Shown here: piece by piece, positions 8,984 to 21,300 of the stretch
Position numbering within the stretch: position 1 is the stretch's first letter
Layout of the letters: each line of letters starts with the position of its first letter
Origin: Craterostigma plantagineum
Taxonomy: Eukaryota > Streptophyta > Magnoliopsida > Lamiales > Linderniaceae
Assembly: GCA_027422505.1 (NCBI GenBank)
Contig: JAPQWV010000670.1
Span: 1 to 64,000, forward strand
DNA: 64,000 nt
Direction: 5' to 3'
Translations under genes and position numbers: made by a program
The notes under the pieces: model-generated
What the model was told of the DNA's origin: nothing
The model's database searches: none
What the model saw: only the letters and a program-made list of their open reading frames with translations

Positions 8984-11900
8984 GTATAAACATCGAGGGT
9001 AGAAACTTAGAAGTCGATCTTATTGTGATCCCAATGAACGATTATGACATCATATTTGGGATGGATTGGCTTTTGAAATATGGACCTGTGATTGACTGTG
9101 CTAAGAAGTTAGTGAAATTCCAATTTCCTGAGGAGGAGGTATTTACTTTTTCGGGTAAAACGAACCAAAGTTGTATTCCTTTCGGCTCTTAAGGCTCGAT
9201 GACTTTTGAGATCGGGTTGTGAATCTTTCCTAGCATGTACGATAAAGGCGGAGGAAGCCCAAGCCAGAATTGAAGGATGTGACACTAGTAACTGAGTTCG
9301 CCGATGTATTTCCCGATGATCTCCAGGGGTTACCCCCTGATCGAGAAATATAGTTCACCATCGACTTAGTGCCAGGAGCGGGTCCTATCACTAAACCCCT
9401 TATCGATTAGCACCAAACGAGTTAAATAAGTTAAAAGAACAACTTGAGGAGCTGTTACAGAAGGGATTTATTCAGCCTAGTTTCTCACCCTGGGGAGCAC
9501 CAATATTGTTTGTGAAAAAGAAAGACAGATCGATGATGATGTGCATCGATTATCGGGAGCTGAATAAAATCACGATCAAGAACAGGTACCCATTGCCTAT
9601 GATAGATGACATGTTCAACCAACAGCATGGTGCTAAAGTATTCTCAAAAATTGACCTTCGTTCGGGGAACCACCAGCTACAAATTCGGGAATCAGACGTC
9701 CCGAAAACGGAATTTCGCACGAGGTACGACCATTGTGAATTTTTGGTCATGCCTCTTGGATTGACGAATGCACCGACAGCCTTTATGGACTTGATGAATC
9801 GAGTTTTTTTAAGGATTTTCTGGATTGGTTTGTTATCGTTTTTATCGACGATATCCTCATTTATTCCAAGTTAAAGGAAGAACATGCAGTTCGTCTACGA
9901 ATTGTCTTAGGAACTCTACGAGAAAAACAACTTTATGAAAATTTAGGAAGTGCGAGTTCTGGCTAGAGCTAGTAGCCTTTCTGGGACACGTCGTTTTCGG
10001 AAATGGAATTTCTGTAGATCCTGGTAAGATCGAAGCGATAAGTTATTGGCCACGACCAGCTACCCCCATAGAGATCCATAGCTTTCTAGGGCTTGCTGGG
10101 TATTATCGGAAATTCATTAAGGATTTCTCCAGCATTTCTTCGACGCTAACAAATCTAACTAAAACGAACGTCCCATTCAGATGGACGGAAGCCTGCGAGC
10201 AGAGTTTCCAAGAGCTTAAGAAGCGGCTAACTACAGCCCCAGTCCTTACGACACCTTCGGGAATCGGAGGATTTTCTGTATAGAGTGATGCCTCGAAACA
10301 AGGCTTGGGATGCGTACTGATGCAGAATGGGAATGTTATTGCATACGCCTCCCGACAATTGAAGGAATACGAGAAGAATTACCCAACTCACGATCTCGAG
10401 CTCGCAGCTGTGGTGTTCGCTTTGAAAATATGGTTGCACACCTGTACGGAGAATAGTGCGAGATCTTTACAGACCACAAGAGCCTGAAGTACTTCTTCAC
10501 TGGAGCTGAGCATGAGACAAAGGCATTGGTTAGAACTCGTGAACGACTACGACTGTGTAATTAGCTATCACCCAGGGAAAGCGAATGTAGTCACAGATGC
10601 ATTACGTAGAAAAGCTGTAAATGTAGAACTTCACCATCTTGGAGTGGAAGAAGTTGCACTGGGGGAAGTGGAGACGAAAATAGCGGCATTGACCCTCCAA
10701 CCTACCCTGCTCGAAAGGATCACCTTAGCTCATAAGGAAGACGAGCAATACATAAAAATCAAAGACGAATAAACAATGCCCACCGACTTTGAATTCAAGG
10801 AAGACAGAAGTCTTCGAATAAAAATCGGTTGTATGTACCTAACAACCAAGAACTTCGACGAAAAATAACGATAGAGGCACATGCAACCCAGTACTCGATA
10901 CACACAGGCGCCACGAAGATGTACCGAGGCCTGCAAATAAATTACTGGTGGCCTGGGATGAAGAAAGACATTCCGAGTTTATAAGTCAATGCCTTACGTG
11001 CCAACTCATAAAGGCCGAGCACCAAAGACCAGCAGGAATGTTGCAACCCCTGCCAATCCCCGAACGGAAATGGGGCCATATCACCATGGATTTTGTTGTT
11101 GGTTTGCCAAAAACCGTGAAAGGTCACGGTGCTATCTGGGTTATAGTTGATACGTTGACCAAGTAAGCTCATTTCCTACCTATAAGTTCGACATTTCATT
11201 GGAGCGTTATGCGGAATTGTACATTCAGGAGATAGTTCGACTTCACGGAATTCCGAAATCGATCATTTCGGATCGAGACTCGAGATTCCTGTCAAACTTC
11301 TGGAGGAGTTTGCAAAAGGCAATGGGAACTTAGTTATCATTTAGTACCGCATACCATCCCCAGATTGATGGGCAGTCAGAGAGAACAATCCAAACCCTGG
11401 AGGATATGCTACGTGAGTGTGTGCTGGATTTCAAGGGAAATTGGAGCAAATACCTACCGTTCGAATTTTCCTACAACAACAGCTATCACGCTACGATAGG
11501 AATGGCCCCGTACGAGGCATTATATGGACGGAAATGTCGATCACCGGTTCATTGGGATGATGTTGGCGAAAGAATCTTATTGGGTCCCGAGATGGTACGG
11601 GAAATGACTGAGGCAATAGCTAAAATTCGGGAAAAGAATTCGGACGGCTCGGAGTCGTCAGAAAAGTTACGGAGATCATAGACGAAGGGCGCTAGAGTTT
11701 GCAATAGACGATTGGGTATTCCTAAAAGTATCCCTATGAAGGGCGTGAAACATTTCGGGAAGAAGGGCAAACTAAGCCCTAGATTTATTGGTCCTTTCAG
11801 AATACTCAAACGAGTTGGCGAAGTTGCATACCAGATAGAACTACCGGCGACACTCGCACAAGTTCACGACGTTTTTCATATATCGGCATTAAGGAAGTAT

Positions 11901-12137
11901 TTTGCGGATCCGAGCCACGTATTGAAGAATGAAGTTCTCTATCAACAATTAAAGCAAGACTTAACTTATGAAGAACATCCGGTAGAGAGTTTAATGAGAG
12001 ACGTGAAACAACTTTGGAATAAAGTTATTCCGTTAGTCAAGGTGTTGCGAAACCAGTCAGTTGAAGAGGCCACATGGGAAAGAGGAATCATCTTAAACAA
12101 TCGAAAGAATGCAGACATAAGCATTTCCCAACTTTGA
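8984..12137 (+). pseudogene. Gypsy-1 pol (RT, RNase H, integrase, chromodomain)
   Basis: The order matches Gypsy-2 throughout. A linker at 8990-9400 (MNDYDIIFGMDWL) is followed by RT from 9430 ([19 protein letters not shown] at about 9540) with the catalytic FIDD near 9845-9855. RNase H spans 10230-10620 ([20 protein letters not shown]). Integrase has a zinc finger near 10900-11030 and a catalytic core at 11080-11370. Its C-terminus is followed by a chromodomain-like tail near 11980-12100 (IPLVKVL, EEATWE), which in such elements reads histone marks and steers insertion. Stops and frameshifts occur throughout (for example at 9360, 9874, 10280, 10440, 11164 and 11681), so no product is made. 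Confidence 0.9.
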
Positions 12138-12244
12138 ATATCACCATATCCTGGTCAAGGCTCCTTAGCTGGCTGCTTCAGTTACAGTGGAGGAGGACGA
12201 GCCCCGATTTATTTCAAACGGCGTAATTTCGGGGACGAAATTCT

Positions 12245-12258
12245 TTAAGGGGAGCGAA
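12245..12258 (+). other. Gypsy-1 polypurine tract
   Basis: tttaaggggagcga immediately precedes the 3' LTR start (tgtaataccc at 12259). It corresponds to the tracts at 27377-27391 and 39134-39148. It primes plus-strand DNA synthesis. Confidence 0.75.
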
Positions 12259-15033
12259 TGTAATACCCAAAAAAAATTTAAAACGGGGTTTTAATGTAAT
12301 TAGCAGAGTAAGTTTTTAACTTAGAAGTTTCGGAATATTAATCTAAAATTTTAGATGAAAAATATAAATTATAGAAGTTAAAAATAAATAAATTAAATTA
12401 GTTAATGGAGTAAATTTACAATAAAATAACAAATATTATTTCAAACAAGTCCAAATAAAATTTAAGTGTAAAGGGTTGATTTACTACCGAAACCCAAACA
12501 AAATAAAACTAAAATGGTTCAATGGCCCAAACGAATTTCAAGTAAGTAAAAAGGGGGCCAAGTCATGATTAATTATTATATTTATATTATTAAGTAAATA
12601 ATGAGAAGGTTACAAATTGTTTAATAAGTCCTGTTAGTGGTTTGTCTCTTAGTAGTAAAATAATGGAATCAAAAGAGAATATTACAATGTGTATAAGTAA
12701 GACCACGTTGGTTAGGTTAGTAAACCATGTTTAGTATAGTAGTAAAATAATGAGAACCAAAGGAAATTTTTCAATTAGATTAGTAAGGTCATGTGGTGCC
12801 TTGTCACCCATTTGTCATAATCTAAGAACAACCATTTGAATATAAGGCCACATTTAAAGAGAAGCACAAATGAGGGGAGCCAACGTGAGAAAAGAAGAAA
12901 TGAGTTGTGATCTACCATGTGCATGAGAGACAAATTTCTTGAATAATAAAAGAAGAAATGAGTTACTATCGATTTGTTAAACCATCACGACCATCGAAAC
13001 ACGAAACATAACTAAATTAACACTTAAAATAATAAACATAACAACAAGATGTAGATACTCAAACCCACATTAAGCATCCATCCCAAGTAAATACAATCAA
13101 ATACAAGGAAGCTTTCATGGCTTGATTTACATCTTGCCCACAAAGTATATCCACTCATTATATTAACGAAAAGAACAAAAGGAGGAAGGGAATCTCACGT
13201 TACCATCTATAAAAAATTTCAAGTCTTATCACCAAACTAGATTTCTATAATATCTACACTAAGAAGACACGTTTACCTCATTAAAGAGAAAGAAGAACAG
13301 AGAATATTTCTATGGAGAACGTGTGATAATCAAGGGGAGCTTAGGAATCTAACTCAGCAAGATCAAGCTTGGGGGAAAGGTAGGTGGATCACCTACGATA
13401 CGTAAATCTTATGTGAATTCGGTTTGGAGGTGAATATTTCACCTCAAAACGTTAATTAGTTGAAAATGCTTTATGTGTTTTCGAACATGATGGATATTAT
13501 GAAGATGAATTTGTCTCTACATACATTTAGAGCTTGGAAGCGAATATTGATACATGACTTAGGAAAGAAAGATATCATTTATGAAATGGTAGATTAATTC
13601 GGTGGTTATGTGAAACAAGTGTTCGAATGATTTATGATTTATGTGCTATATACGAATTATATGAAGTTCTCAAGGTGTTATCGTACTTGGATGTAGTATG
13701 TATTTTATGCTAATTACATGAGTTTTAGGACGTTCTTGATTTAATGTGAGTTTCGATATGGGTTAGAAAGGAAGAAAAATCAGTTTTGATATATATTATT
13801 TTCGGCCTTTTGACATTTTTGTGTGTTATAAGATTTTGAACATGTGTTAGGAAGGTGAAGTTGACTTTAGGTGTTTGAGCGTTTTGGTCGTATGACGTTT
13901 TCGTTGGGTGTAAATATTTTTGGAAATTAAAGTTTACGACTTTTGAAAGTTTTGGGCAAAGAAGGTTTTCAGCATTCTTAAAAATCTTGGAGTGAAAACT
14001 GAATTTCTGGGTCAAGGAATATTTTCGAAATTTTCTGTTTTGCGAAAGTGCAAAACTTTGGGATTAATATTTTCGGCATGCAATATTTTCGAAAAAGGTT
14101 TTGGGCGTTGTTTTCGTTACTGTCGAATTTTCGGGCATCTTTAATAATTTTTGAGTCATTTTTTTTTAAATTTCGGGACTTTAATAATAAATTCTTGGGT
14201 TAAATAATTTTTAACGTGCAAAATATATTTAAAAAATTGTTTGTCACAAGTCGAATTTGGTATTTAGGGTTTTCGAAACATGTGTATTTATGAATTAGTG
14301 ACAACTTCGAAATAAAGTCATTTATTGTAGTTCGTCCAAGAGCATGTTTTGTACTGATGTAACTATCGTTTTGTGTCCAGAGGTCCAAGGTATTTCACTT
14401 ACGAAATTCAGGGCGACAGGTAACGTAACAATATGTGCTTTTATGTGTTTTCATGCTTGCGTGTTTTACTTGAAATATGTATATTTTCATGTGATTTAAC
14501 TAAATAACGTATATCATGCATTTATCTACCATGTGCATTTCATACTAGAACGAGAGAAGTTCAGTCCGTGTGGGTCGGTGATGAACTGATATCTTGTGTA
14601 CCGTATTGGAGACGGTAATGCTTTGATAAGTGGGTAGATGGTGGTTTTGTTATTGGTGACTCGTTGAAGTGTCGAGGTTAGTACTCAATATGACACCTGA
14701 CGGCAGACATGTGTGAGTGTTCTGTCACTAAACAGATGCGAACGCTTTGTCTACCCGGGCTTGAACTTCCCGAGGTGCGACCGTCTTATATATTATACGG
14801 AAGAAGCGACCTGGCGTGAACTTCCAAAGTAGGTTACCGTTATTGTGATTGGCATGCGAGGTGTCGAGTCTAACCAAGGGCCCTAATTTGTAAAATGGGA
14901 GATTAGCGTGAGAAACGAAAGAGCGTGCATTACATGTGAGAGGCCGGGTTTGGGATTGAGTGCAAGATTACATCCTGCATTTTATCATCTATTGGGCAAA
15001 GAGCTCAGTTTACGTGTTATAGGTACTTTCCTA
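12259..15033 (+). repeat. Gypsy-1 3' LTR (end missing)
   Basis: Starts TGTAATACCC. It contains no gene: 12300-13400 is AT-rich, 13400-14200 carries scattered TTTTCGAAA-like words, and 14540-15033 carries the conserved R-region landmarks shared with the Gypsy-2 LTR (ccgtattg-agacggt, atgacacctgacggcagac, gaggtgtcgagtct, gggccct). It stops abruptly at 15033, where a reverse-oriented LTR of the same lineage begins. Roughly 250-300 bp of inner end is therefore missing. Confidence 0.75.
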
Positions 15034-16140
15034 TGACGACCCCCACTTTCTAATTGCTAATTAGCGAAATCGCATCGGTTTAGCAGCGAAAGCCGCGGAA
15101 AACCCATTTTACAAAAATATTTATTTGTACAAAATGTTAATACAAACGGGCCGCTGGCCCAAAACACCCTATCACTCGCCCACAGGTCGTCATCCATGTA
15201 CAACCCCGTCCTCAAAAGCCCATGGAAGCTCCGATAGCCACCTCGATCTACAACACGCAAACACTGAGCTATTGCCCAGTAGGTGAAATAATGCAAATGC
15301 ACGTGTGACTCACTCACGTTCAATCACCCCCAATTCTCCCCAATGCAATGCCACTCACTATCACTCATCACAACCGGGATACACTCACCTCCTCACAACG
15401 GGTCTTGGGTGTCAGGAACCGAAACTTCACCTCATAATTCATGCATTTGCATAATAATTTCATGATATATGTACAACTAATAAGAATAGTTGGTTAAAGC
15501 GCACTATAAGTTTCGATAAAGAAATAATAGTTGAAGCAAATAAATATATATATCTAGAGAAATTTCGAATGATGTATGAGTTGCGAGAAATAAATTCTCG
15601 AAAGATTGGATTTTCGAATGTATTAGTTACGCAAATCTAATTTGGGAAAGACAGGTTACGAAAATAAATTCTCGATATATGATATTGCGAGAAGTAGATT
15701 GTAAGAGACAGAATTTTGAATTCTCGATAGGAAAAGTTTTCGACAAAAAAGCTAAGAGAAATAAGGTTTTCGATATACAAATATAATCAAATATGTTAAC
15801 ACGTGGAATGCATCTAAGATAATAATAGGTATGACTAGGTTTCTTAACCCTAAAAGTAATATATAAAACACACGTGTATCTATATGTTGTATGTGTGTGA
15901 GAAGAAATGTATCTAGACTACTTGAAATAACGAAAAGTGGAGAAGAAAACAAACAAAATTTTAGATATGTTTTCCATATAAGGTCTAAGAAGTTTCCGTA
16001 AGAGCCTAAGAAAGAAGTTTTCGCAACCATCATATAAGGATAAATATTAAATAGAATTAAGATTTCAATAATATTAAATAGAATTAAGATTTCAATAAAC
16101 CTTAAGGCAAGTTTTCGATTGAAAAGATAACTACTAACAA
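15034..16140 (-). repeat. Reverse long-gypsy LTR fragment
   Basis: On the reverse strand its inner end reads ...aattagaaagtgggggtcgtca, matching the inner ends of the other long LTRs. Preceding it are gtacatggatgacgacctgtgg and cacctactgggcaatagctcag, both landmarks of this LTR lineage. No primer site follows, so it is a solo or broken LTR. It lies tail to tail against the Gypsy-1 3' LTR. The left boundary at 15034 is clear. The right boundary is an estimate, made where the orientation of the landmarks changes. Confidence 0.6.
16044..16097. repeat. 27-bp perfect tandem duplication
   Basis: Two identical adjacent units, 16044-16070 and 16071-16097 (atattaaatagaattaagat...). A recent local slippage inside the LTR fragment. 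A similar small doublet (ttttcgacattagaacta-ttg) occurs at 16440-16482. Confidence 0.85.
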
Positions 16141-18669
16141 ATACTTAGCATGGGAGGTAAAGGAATCGAAATAGCTACTTGTCCCATCAATTATTATGTG
16201 ATATATATCTATAACATATCCCTAATATATCCTTAAGTGAAAGCTTCTCGTGACCTTGGAAAGAAGAAGAACACAAAAAGAATACTAACAAGGAATTTCA
16301 AACAAGAGGGAAGTAACGAAAATACTAAGCCAATTCAAATCTACGAAGGTAAAGATTTTTAGTAACTTAAATACATATATATATGCATACACATGTTGGA
16401 CAATTATGTTAATTATATGTTGATAATTATTACAAGGGTTTTCGACATTAGAACTATTTGTTTTCGACATTAGAACTACTTGTTATATGTAAAAAGTATT
16501 TGAACCTTTTAATAAATATCTTTAGCATTTGAATGATTTCGGTGTTTTAGAATTTTAGCGGCTCTCTGTCAAAGACGCATAGGGTCTTCTCCTCCAAGAG
16601 ATTGTGTTTGATGAAAAGTGATACTTTAGCATCTAGAATATTATTGAGAAATTAAATAGTTTTAGGAAGTTCTCGACATGTTAAGCTTTAAGAATTGTAA
16701 AGTTTCAGTTAAATAGAGTTTCGGCATTTAGGGCTTTTCCAGATTTTGAAAGGATTTCATACATACTTATCTAAATGACTTTGGGTACTAGAACATGATG
16801 ATGTTCTTAATGTTTTTGACAATTTTATTGTTTGATCGAAATGTTTAGATTTTCAAAAGAAAAATGTGTTTATGGGGGTACGACTTTTCGCGTTTCGATT
16901 AAATTTCGAAGAGAATTTTAATGATATTAGTTTCGATAATTTTTGAATATATGTGGTTCTAGAGGAATTGATGATTTTCAAAAAATTAGAAGTTATGATT
17001 TTCGAAATATAGGTCTAATAGTATTTAAGATTTTCGAAAGAAATTTCGAAAGAGCGAAAGGATTTTCGAAAATAGTTTCGCAAAATCATTGGAGATCTAT
17101 TTTTTTGAAAGGATAGATGTTTCATAATTGTGTAATTTCGAAGAAAATGATTTGCGAAAGATTAAATTTTCGAAAGAATAAAATTTTTGAAAGGTTTAAA
17201 TTTTCGAATGGAATTTCGAAAGGGTTGGATTTCGCAAAAAGATTTCGCAAATGATAACGCAAATTTGACTGTTTTCGCAAAAGAGTTTCGCGAATTGAGT
17301 TCGGGCTGAATTTAGGTTCTCGCGGGCCAAATTTTAGAAATTCGCGGGCCAAGTCGATTTTCGAACAAAAAAATAGAATCGGGCTCTTCGCGAGCCAAAC
17401 GATTTCTGCGGGCCAATGAGTTTCGCGATTTATGAAACAAGGCTCGGGCCAAAATAAGGTTTTCGTGGGCCAAGTAACATTTCGCGAATTATAGAATAGA
17501 TTCGCGAAATTGATATTTTTCACAATAAAGTAGTTGAAAAATTACTTTTACAATAGGTCAAAGTCAATTGTCAATACTTAACAGAATTTCGGTACTTAGT
17601 TGATTTCGAACTTACAATATTTTGGAAAGCGTATTTTCAAGCATGAACTTATCAGCACTTAGAAAATTGTAAATGTATACGATTTTCATTATCTATTAAG
17701 TATAATTTTCCAGGTAGAGATTCTATAAAAATATAATGACCTGTACGAATAGAGACGGCTAAATATGATAAATAGGAATCTGATTTTGCATAATCAAGCA
17801 TGCATATCATTCATGTACATCATTATAGAGCTTCTATATTTACCGGACAAAATAATTATATAAGTCAGGATTTCGATAAAAAAAAGGACAAGGTCGAGTA
17901 TGCGAACGGGAGTATAACGAAACCTGTGAGTATGATATGCAACATGTATTTATGTGTCTATGTGATTCTATGCTTTCTATGACTTAACTGATTGACGATT
18001 TCATAGTATATGAACTACCCGGGTTTATATGCCGCAATATGCTCTTATCTGCTAAATGTGACTTGATTGATTTTATTGTATGCGTGCTATATGGATTGAT
18101 CGGGTTTATGTGCTGCAACGTGCTCTTATTTGATAAAGATGATTGATAGAGTCATGATATATGTAATATAAGGATAGGTGCACGGCATTGCACACACGTA
18201 ATAATGAAAGGAGAAACCGTTATGACTGCTACGACTACGGATGGTATGATACAGATGCTACGGCATATATCCTACAAATCGGGGGATTTTACAGAGTCCT
18301 GTACAGGCAATATGTATCCCTACAAATCGGGGGAATACAGAATGGTTATAGAGTCCCATGCATGGGCGCCGACTGGGCGTACGGTACAGTCTAGCTAGTC
18401 TATAACAGGAGTATCAAAATAAATGGGTATATAGACATGCATTGATCTAAGGATCAGTTGAATGATGGTTATATGAAATGGTTACGTGATGGGTATATGA
18501 CTGAAAGGTTCACGGTACTTATAGGAATGGACGCATTTCACGTTATATGAAATGGTTATGTGACGGGGTATATGATTGGAACGGTTACAATACGTATAGA
18601 AATGGAATGAGTACTTGTTATTGTGTTATTTGTTAACGATTAACATGTTGCTATCATACTCTGAATAGT
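16141..18669 (+). repeat. Forward long-gypsy LTR fragment with tandem repeats
   Basis: No gene. It looks like U3-R of the long LTR lineage in forward orientation. 16850-17530 is dense in TTTTCGAAA and TTTCGC words, and 17700-18660 resembles the R region. It holds several doublets: a roughly 105-bp pair around 18010-18150 (cgggtttat-tgc-gcaa), a short pair at 18270-18345 (ctacaaatcggggga) and a roughly 75-bp pair around 18470-18610 (tatatgaaatggtta-gtga). Start and family assignment are uncertain. It ends at the LTR beginning at 18670. Confidence 0.4.
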
Positions 18670-18927
18670 TGTTTCACAGTGATGTAGAGAGAATTTCAAT
18701 TAGTGAGAGAATATACTTGCTATTTCTCTCTCTAGAAATAGATTGTCAGCCTATCGGATCAATTGACTAATTTTCTTTATTAAGCACAATGTGTGTACAA
18801 GTATTTATACCAAACATACTTGGTATAAATACAATTTAAGTCCTAATCTAAGGACAACTATAAATGAAGCCCCTAATTACAAAGACAGCTAATAAAATCT
18901 AAGCATAATTACAAATGGTATTCTACA
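18670..18927 (-). mobile_element. Short LTR (3' LTR), reverse
   Basis: A 258-bp block bounded by tgtttcaca (18670) and ttctaca (18927), so it reads TGTAGAA...TGAAACA on the reverse strand. It carries a reverse-strand TATA motif (tggtataaatac, near 18800-18845) and a nearby AATAAA-type signal (aataaagaaaa). A purine-rich tract lies just outside at 18930-18945, so this is the 3' LTR of a reverse element whose interior lies to the right. Confidence 0.65.
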
Positions 18928-18929
18928 TT

Positions 18930-18945
18930 CTCCCCCTTTGTGCTT
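18930..18945 (-). other. Polypurine tract of the short-LTR element
   Basis: The reverse strand reads AAGCACAAAGGGGGAG, directly before the LTR start at 18927. This is the usual arrangement for a plus-strand primer in copia-type elements. Confidence 0.65.
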
Positions 18946-20029
18946 GATTGCCCTTCCGCGCTGTCTGTCCTCGTCGGGCATAGTACGACCTGCGCAAACT
19001 CAGTGCATGCTCGTAGTCCCGTATGTTATTCCTCAGCTCCAGTCGCTCCTCGATGTCCTCAAGTAGTTCCATCAGAAGCGGTTGTTCTCTCACGAACCTG
19101 TGAAGCTTCAGCATGGTCTCTCTGTTGATCTCTTCCAATCTCTTCTCGAATTATTCCTGATGACCTTGAGCGTCCCATCACAGAATTTATGAATCTCAGT
19201 CTTCAACATCATCCTAGTCTTCTTGGCAATCGCATTGTAATAGGTGATTCCTAAGACTGAGCTGATATGCACATGATTGTTGGGAAGCCCTTCGACCTCA
19301 GGTCCTTTGTTGAGCGGAGCAGTCATGTTAACCTTCTTCATATTGCTCTCCACAGCCATCTAAAGGTTGTCTGCGGCAAGATATTTGACTTGGCGCACCG
19401 TGAACCTGTAGAATCCCTCGAGTCATTCTTTCTTGATGAAGCCTTGAGGACCCTTGTACTTCTTTACGTATAGCTGGTAGAGATGGTACACCTCCTCGGC
19501 AGGGAGGTAAGGTAAGTCGCACTCGCTTAGCTCTTCTCGAGTTCTGTCTACTCGCTCTATGACGTAGAAAGGTGTTGGAAGACCTCCTTTAGCACAGTAG
19601 ACGCTTAGCAGCTGACATATAGGGGATAGACTCTTGTAATGACTCTTCGCTTGTCCTTTTGAAATCCCCAGCCTCACATCTGGTCCAAGATAGGTTTTAG
19701 CATCCAGAGATAGGTCATTCTCTTTTGCTGATCCCAGTGAGAGATCCCTCTGAGCTTGAACTCGTTCAACTTCTTGACTTTATTCGGTGACCTCCGTATG
19801 TGTTCATTAACTTCTTCAAGAAAAGGAATTTCAATCCTGATGTTTCCCATGGCGTGTCGATCCGAACGGACCCAGACATTAGTCTCATAGGAAAATCCGC
19901 TCGTTGAGCAATCAGCTCTAGAAGCCGTTGGGGATCTTGCTCATGATCGTCACCTTCTTAAAGTTATTCATCTTCTATCAAGACTAGGTCGACTGAAGCT
20001 TGTTGTAGGAAGTGTCGAACGTCCTTGAT
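18946..20029 (-). pseudogene. Unidentified ORF next to the short LTR
   Basis: Reverse-strand coding sequence in three or four overlapping frames: 19423-19677 (LPYLPAEEVYHLYQLYVKKY), 19108-19359 (NNHVHISSVLGITYYNAIAK) and 18923-19138 (a Leu/Glu/Arg-rich stretch, MELLEDIEERLELRNN, ending in a basic RRGQTARKGNQAQRGRM). It ends at the polypurine tract, so it is the last ORF of a retroelement, in the place where some SIRE-type copia elements carry an extra 3' ORF. The end is highly charged and probably helical. I do not recognise the family, and no RT, gag or integrase motif is visible. It is broken by frameshifts and cut at 20029 by the Gypsy-2 LTR. Confidence 0.5.
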
Positions 20030-20779
20030 GTAATGCCCGTAAATTTAATACGGGATTTGATGTAAGTAGATACGTAAATATTGAATTAGAAAGTTAACAA
20101 ATAAATTTCGGCTAAACTCCCTAAGGGTTTCAAGTTAAATTTCGAAATGTATCAAGCTAAGTAGAAATTATAATATTTTAATAGGTATTAACTTGGGCTG
20201 TATTTTGTGGGTTGTTCTGATCTCGAAACATAGCCCAACATCGTGAAGATAAAAGTGTAATATCCTTACTTAAGATTGAAGCAAAATCGTTCACCACTTT
20301 GTCCCATCATGAATACTATCGAAAAGATTAATACTTATCTAACATTCAACCCATATCGACAATGAATGGGAAAGAAAGCCTTACTCTATCACTCAGTAGC
20401 TTTGAACAGAGGTGTAAGAGCTAGGAAATCAACGACATACAAGGAGACCTAATAATTCGAAAGTTGGATATTTCAAGGCAAGGTATGAAACAATCTCTTG
20501 CTTAACATATTAAATTTGCCTAATAATATATATACCTACATATACCCGTAAGAAACTATATGATAGTTATAGAGGGTTTTCGAAAGTTATAAATGCCTAG
20601 GAAATAGGATTTTCGAGATCAGTTCATGATTGTAGGTGTTTATCCAATAAAATAGAAACTTAAATCATTTTCTGAATATGATGTATTATTAAGGGTGGAG
20701 TTTTTAGGGTATAAGATATTCGGGGTTAGAAATGATTTTTGAGATGAACACGATAATGTATGAATGTCATTTAGGGTTT

Positions 20780-21300
20780 CTGGGGAGAATCACGTTGTTA
20801 GAAATCCTCGGCATGGTATTTTAGCACAAAAGATATCGAGGTGTATAGTAAGAAAACCTCGACATAAACTTCGGTACAGTAATATCTCGACATTAGGTTA
20901 GTTATTTAGTAAGATTTCGATAAACTGATATAGGATTTTGATATTGTTTGTAAATTACATATGGAGGTCTCGACATTTTATGGAAAAGACGTCGACATCT
21001 ATAAGTATCGATATTTATAAGCCTCGACATTGTAAGGTTGGACGGTCTCGAGATTTATCTTGTTCAATGGGTAGAAGAGTTCTCGACATTCCAAGAATAG
21101 TTCGACATTTCTTTTCGATTGAGGATCTCGACATTTCATGTAAACAAAGATTTCGAAATATCTTCATAGAATAATCTCGAGATGTGTCTTACAAGTATCT
21201 CGACATCATCAAGTTAGAAAAGATTTCGACATGTTATAGATCTCGACATTAGTTATGTTTGTATAGATTTCGACATTGTATTTCAGTTAATAAATTTTCA
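20780..21300 (+). repeat. Array of TCGACAT words in Gypsy-2 U3
   Basis: Many copies of (C/T)TCGACAT(T) and the related TCTCGAGAT and TTTCGAAAT, spaced irregularly by 15-45 bp. They are centred on the palindrome TCGA. The array is not a true tandem repeat because spacer sequence differs between words. It lies in the presumed U3 enhancer region. Confidence 0.7.

Larger units (their letters stand above)
2824..15033 (+). mobile_element. Gypsy-1: long-LTR chromovirus, heavily nested
   Basis: A Tekay/Del-like Ty3/gypsy element. Visible parts in order: end of the 5' LTR (2824-2978), Met-tRNA primer site, gag, protease, RT, RNase H, integrase, C-terminal chromodomain, polypurine tract and a 3' LTR from 12259. 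It is split by LINE-a in gag, by a 5S-bearing LTR and a solo copia LTR just after the protease, and by Copia-1 in the 5' LTR. Its 3' LTR breaks off at 15033 against an inverted LTR. Many stops and frameshifts mark it as an old copy and the oldest layer of this nest. Confidence 0.85.

Noticed and set aside
13725..14015. 96-codon reverse open frame in Gypsy-1 3' LTR
   Set aside because: AT-rich LTR sequence with a Lys/Asn/Phe-rich translation; no homologous frame in the sister LTRs.
17122..17523. 133-codon reverse open frame
   Set aside because: Composed of TTTCGAAA and TTCGCG words of an LTR, low complexity, no motif.
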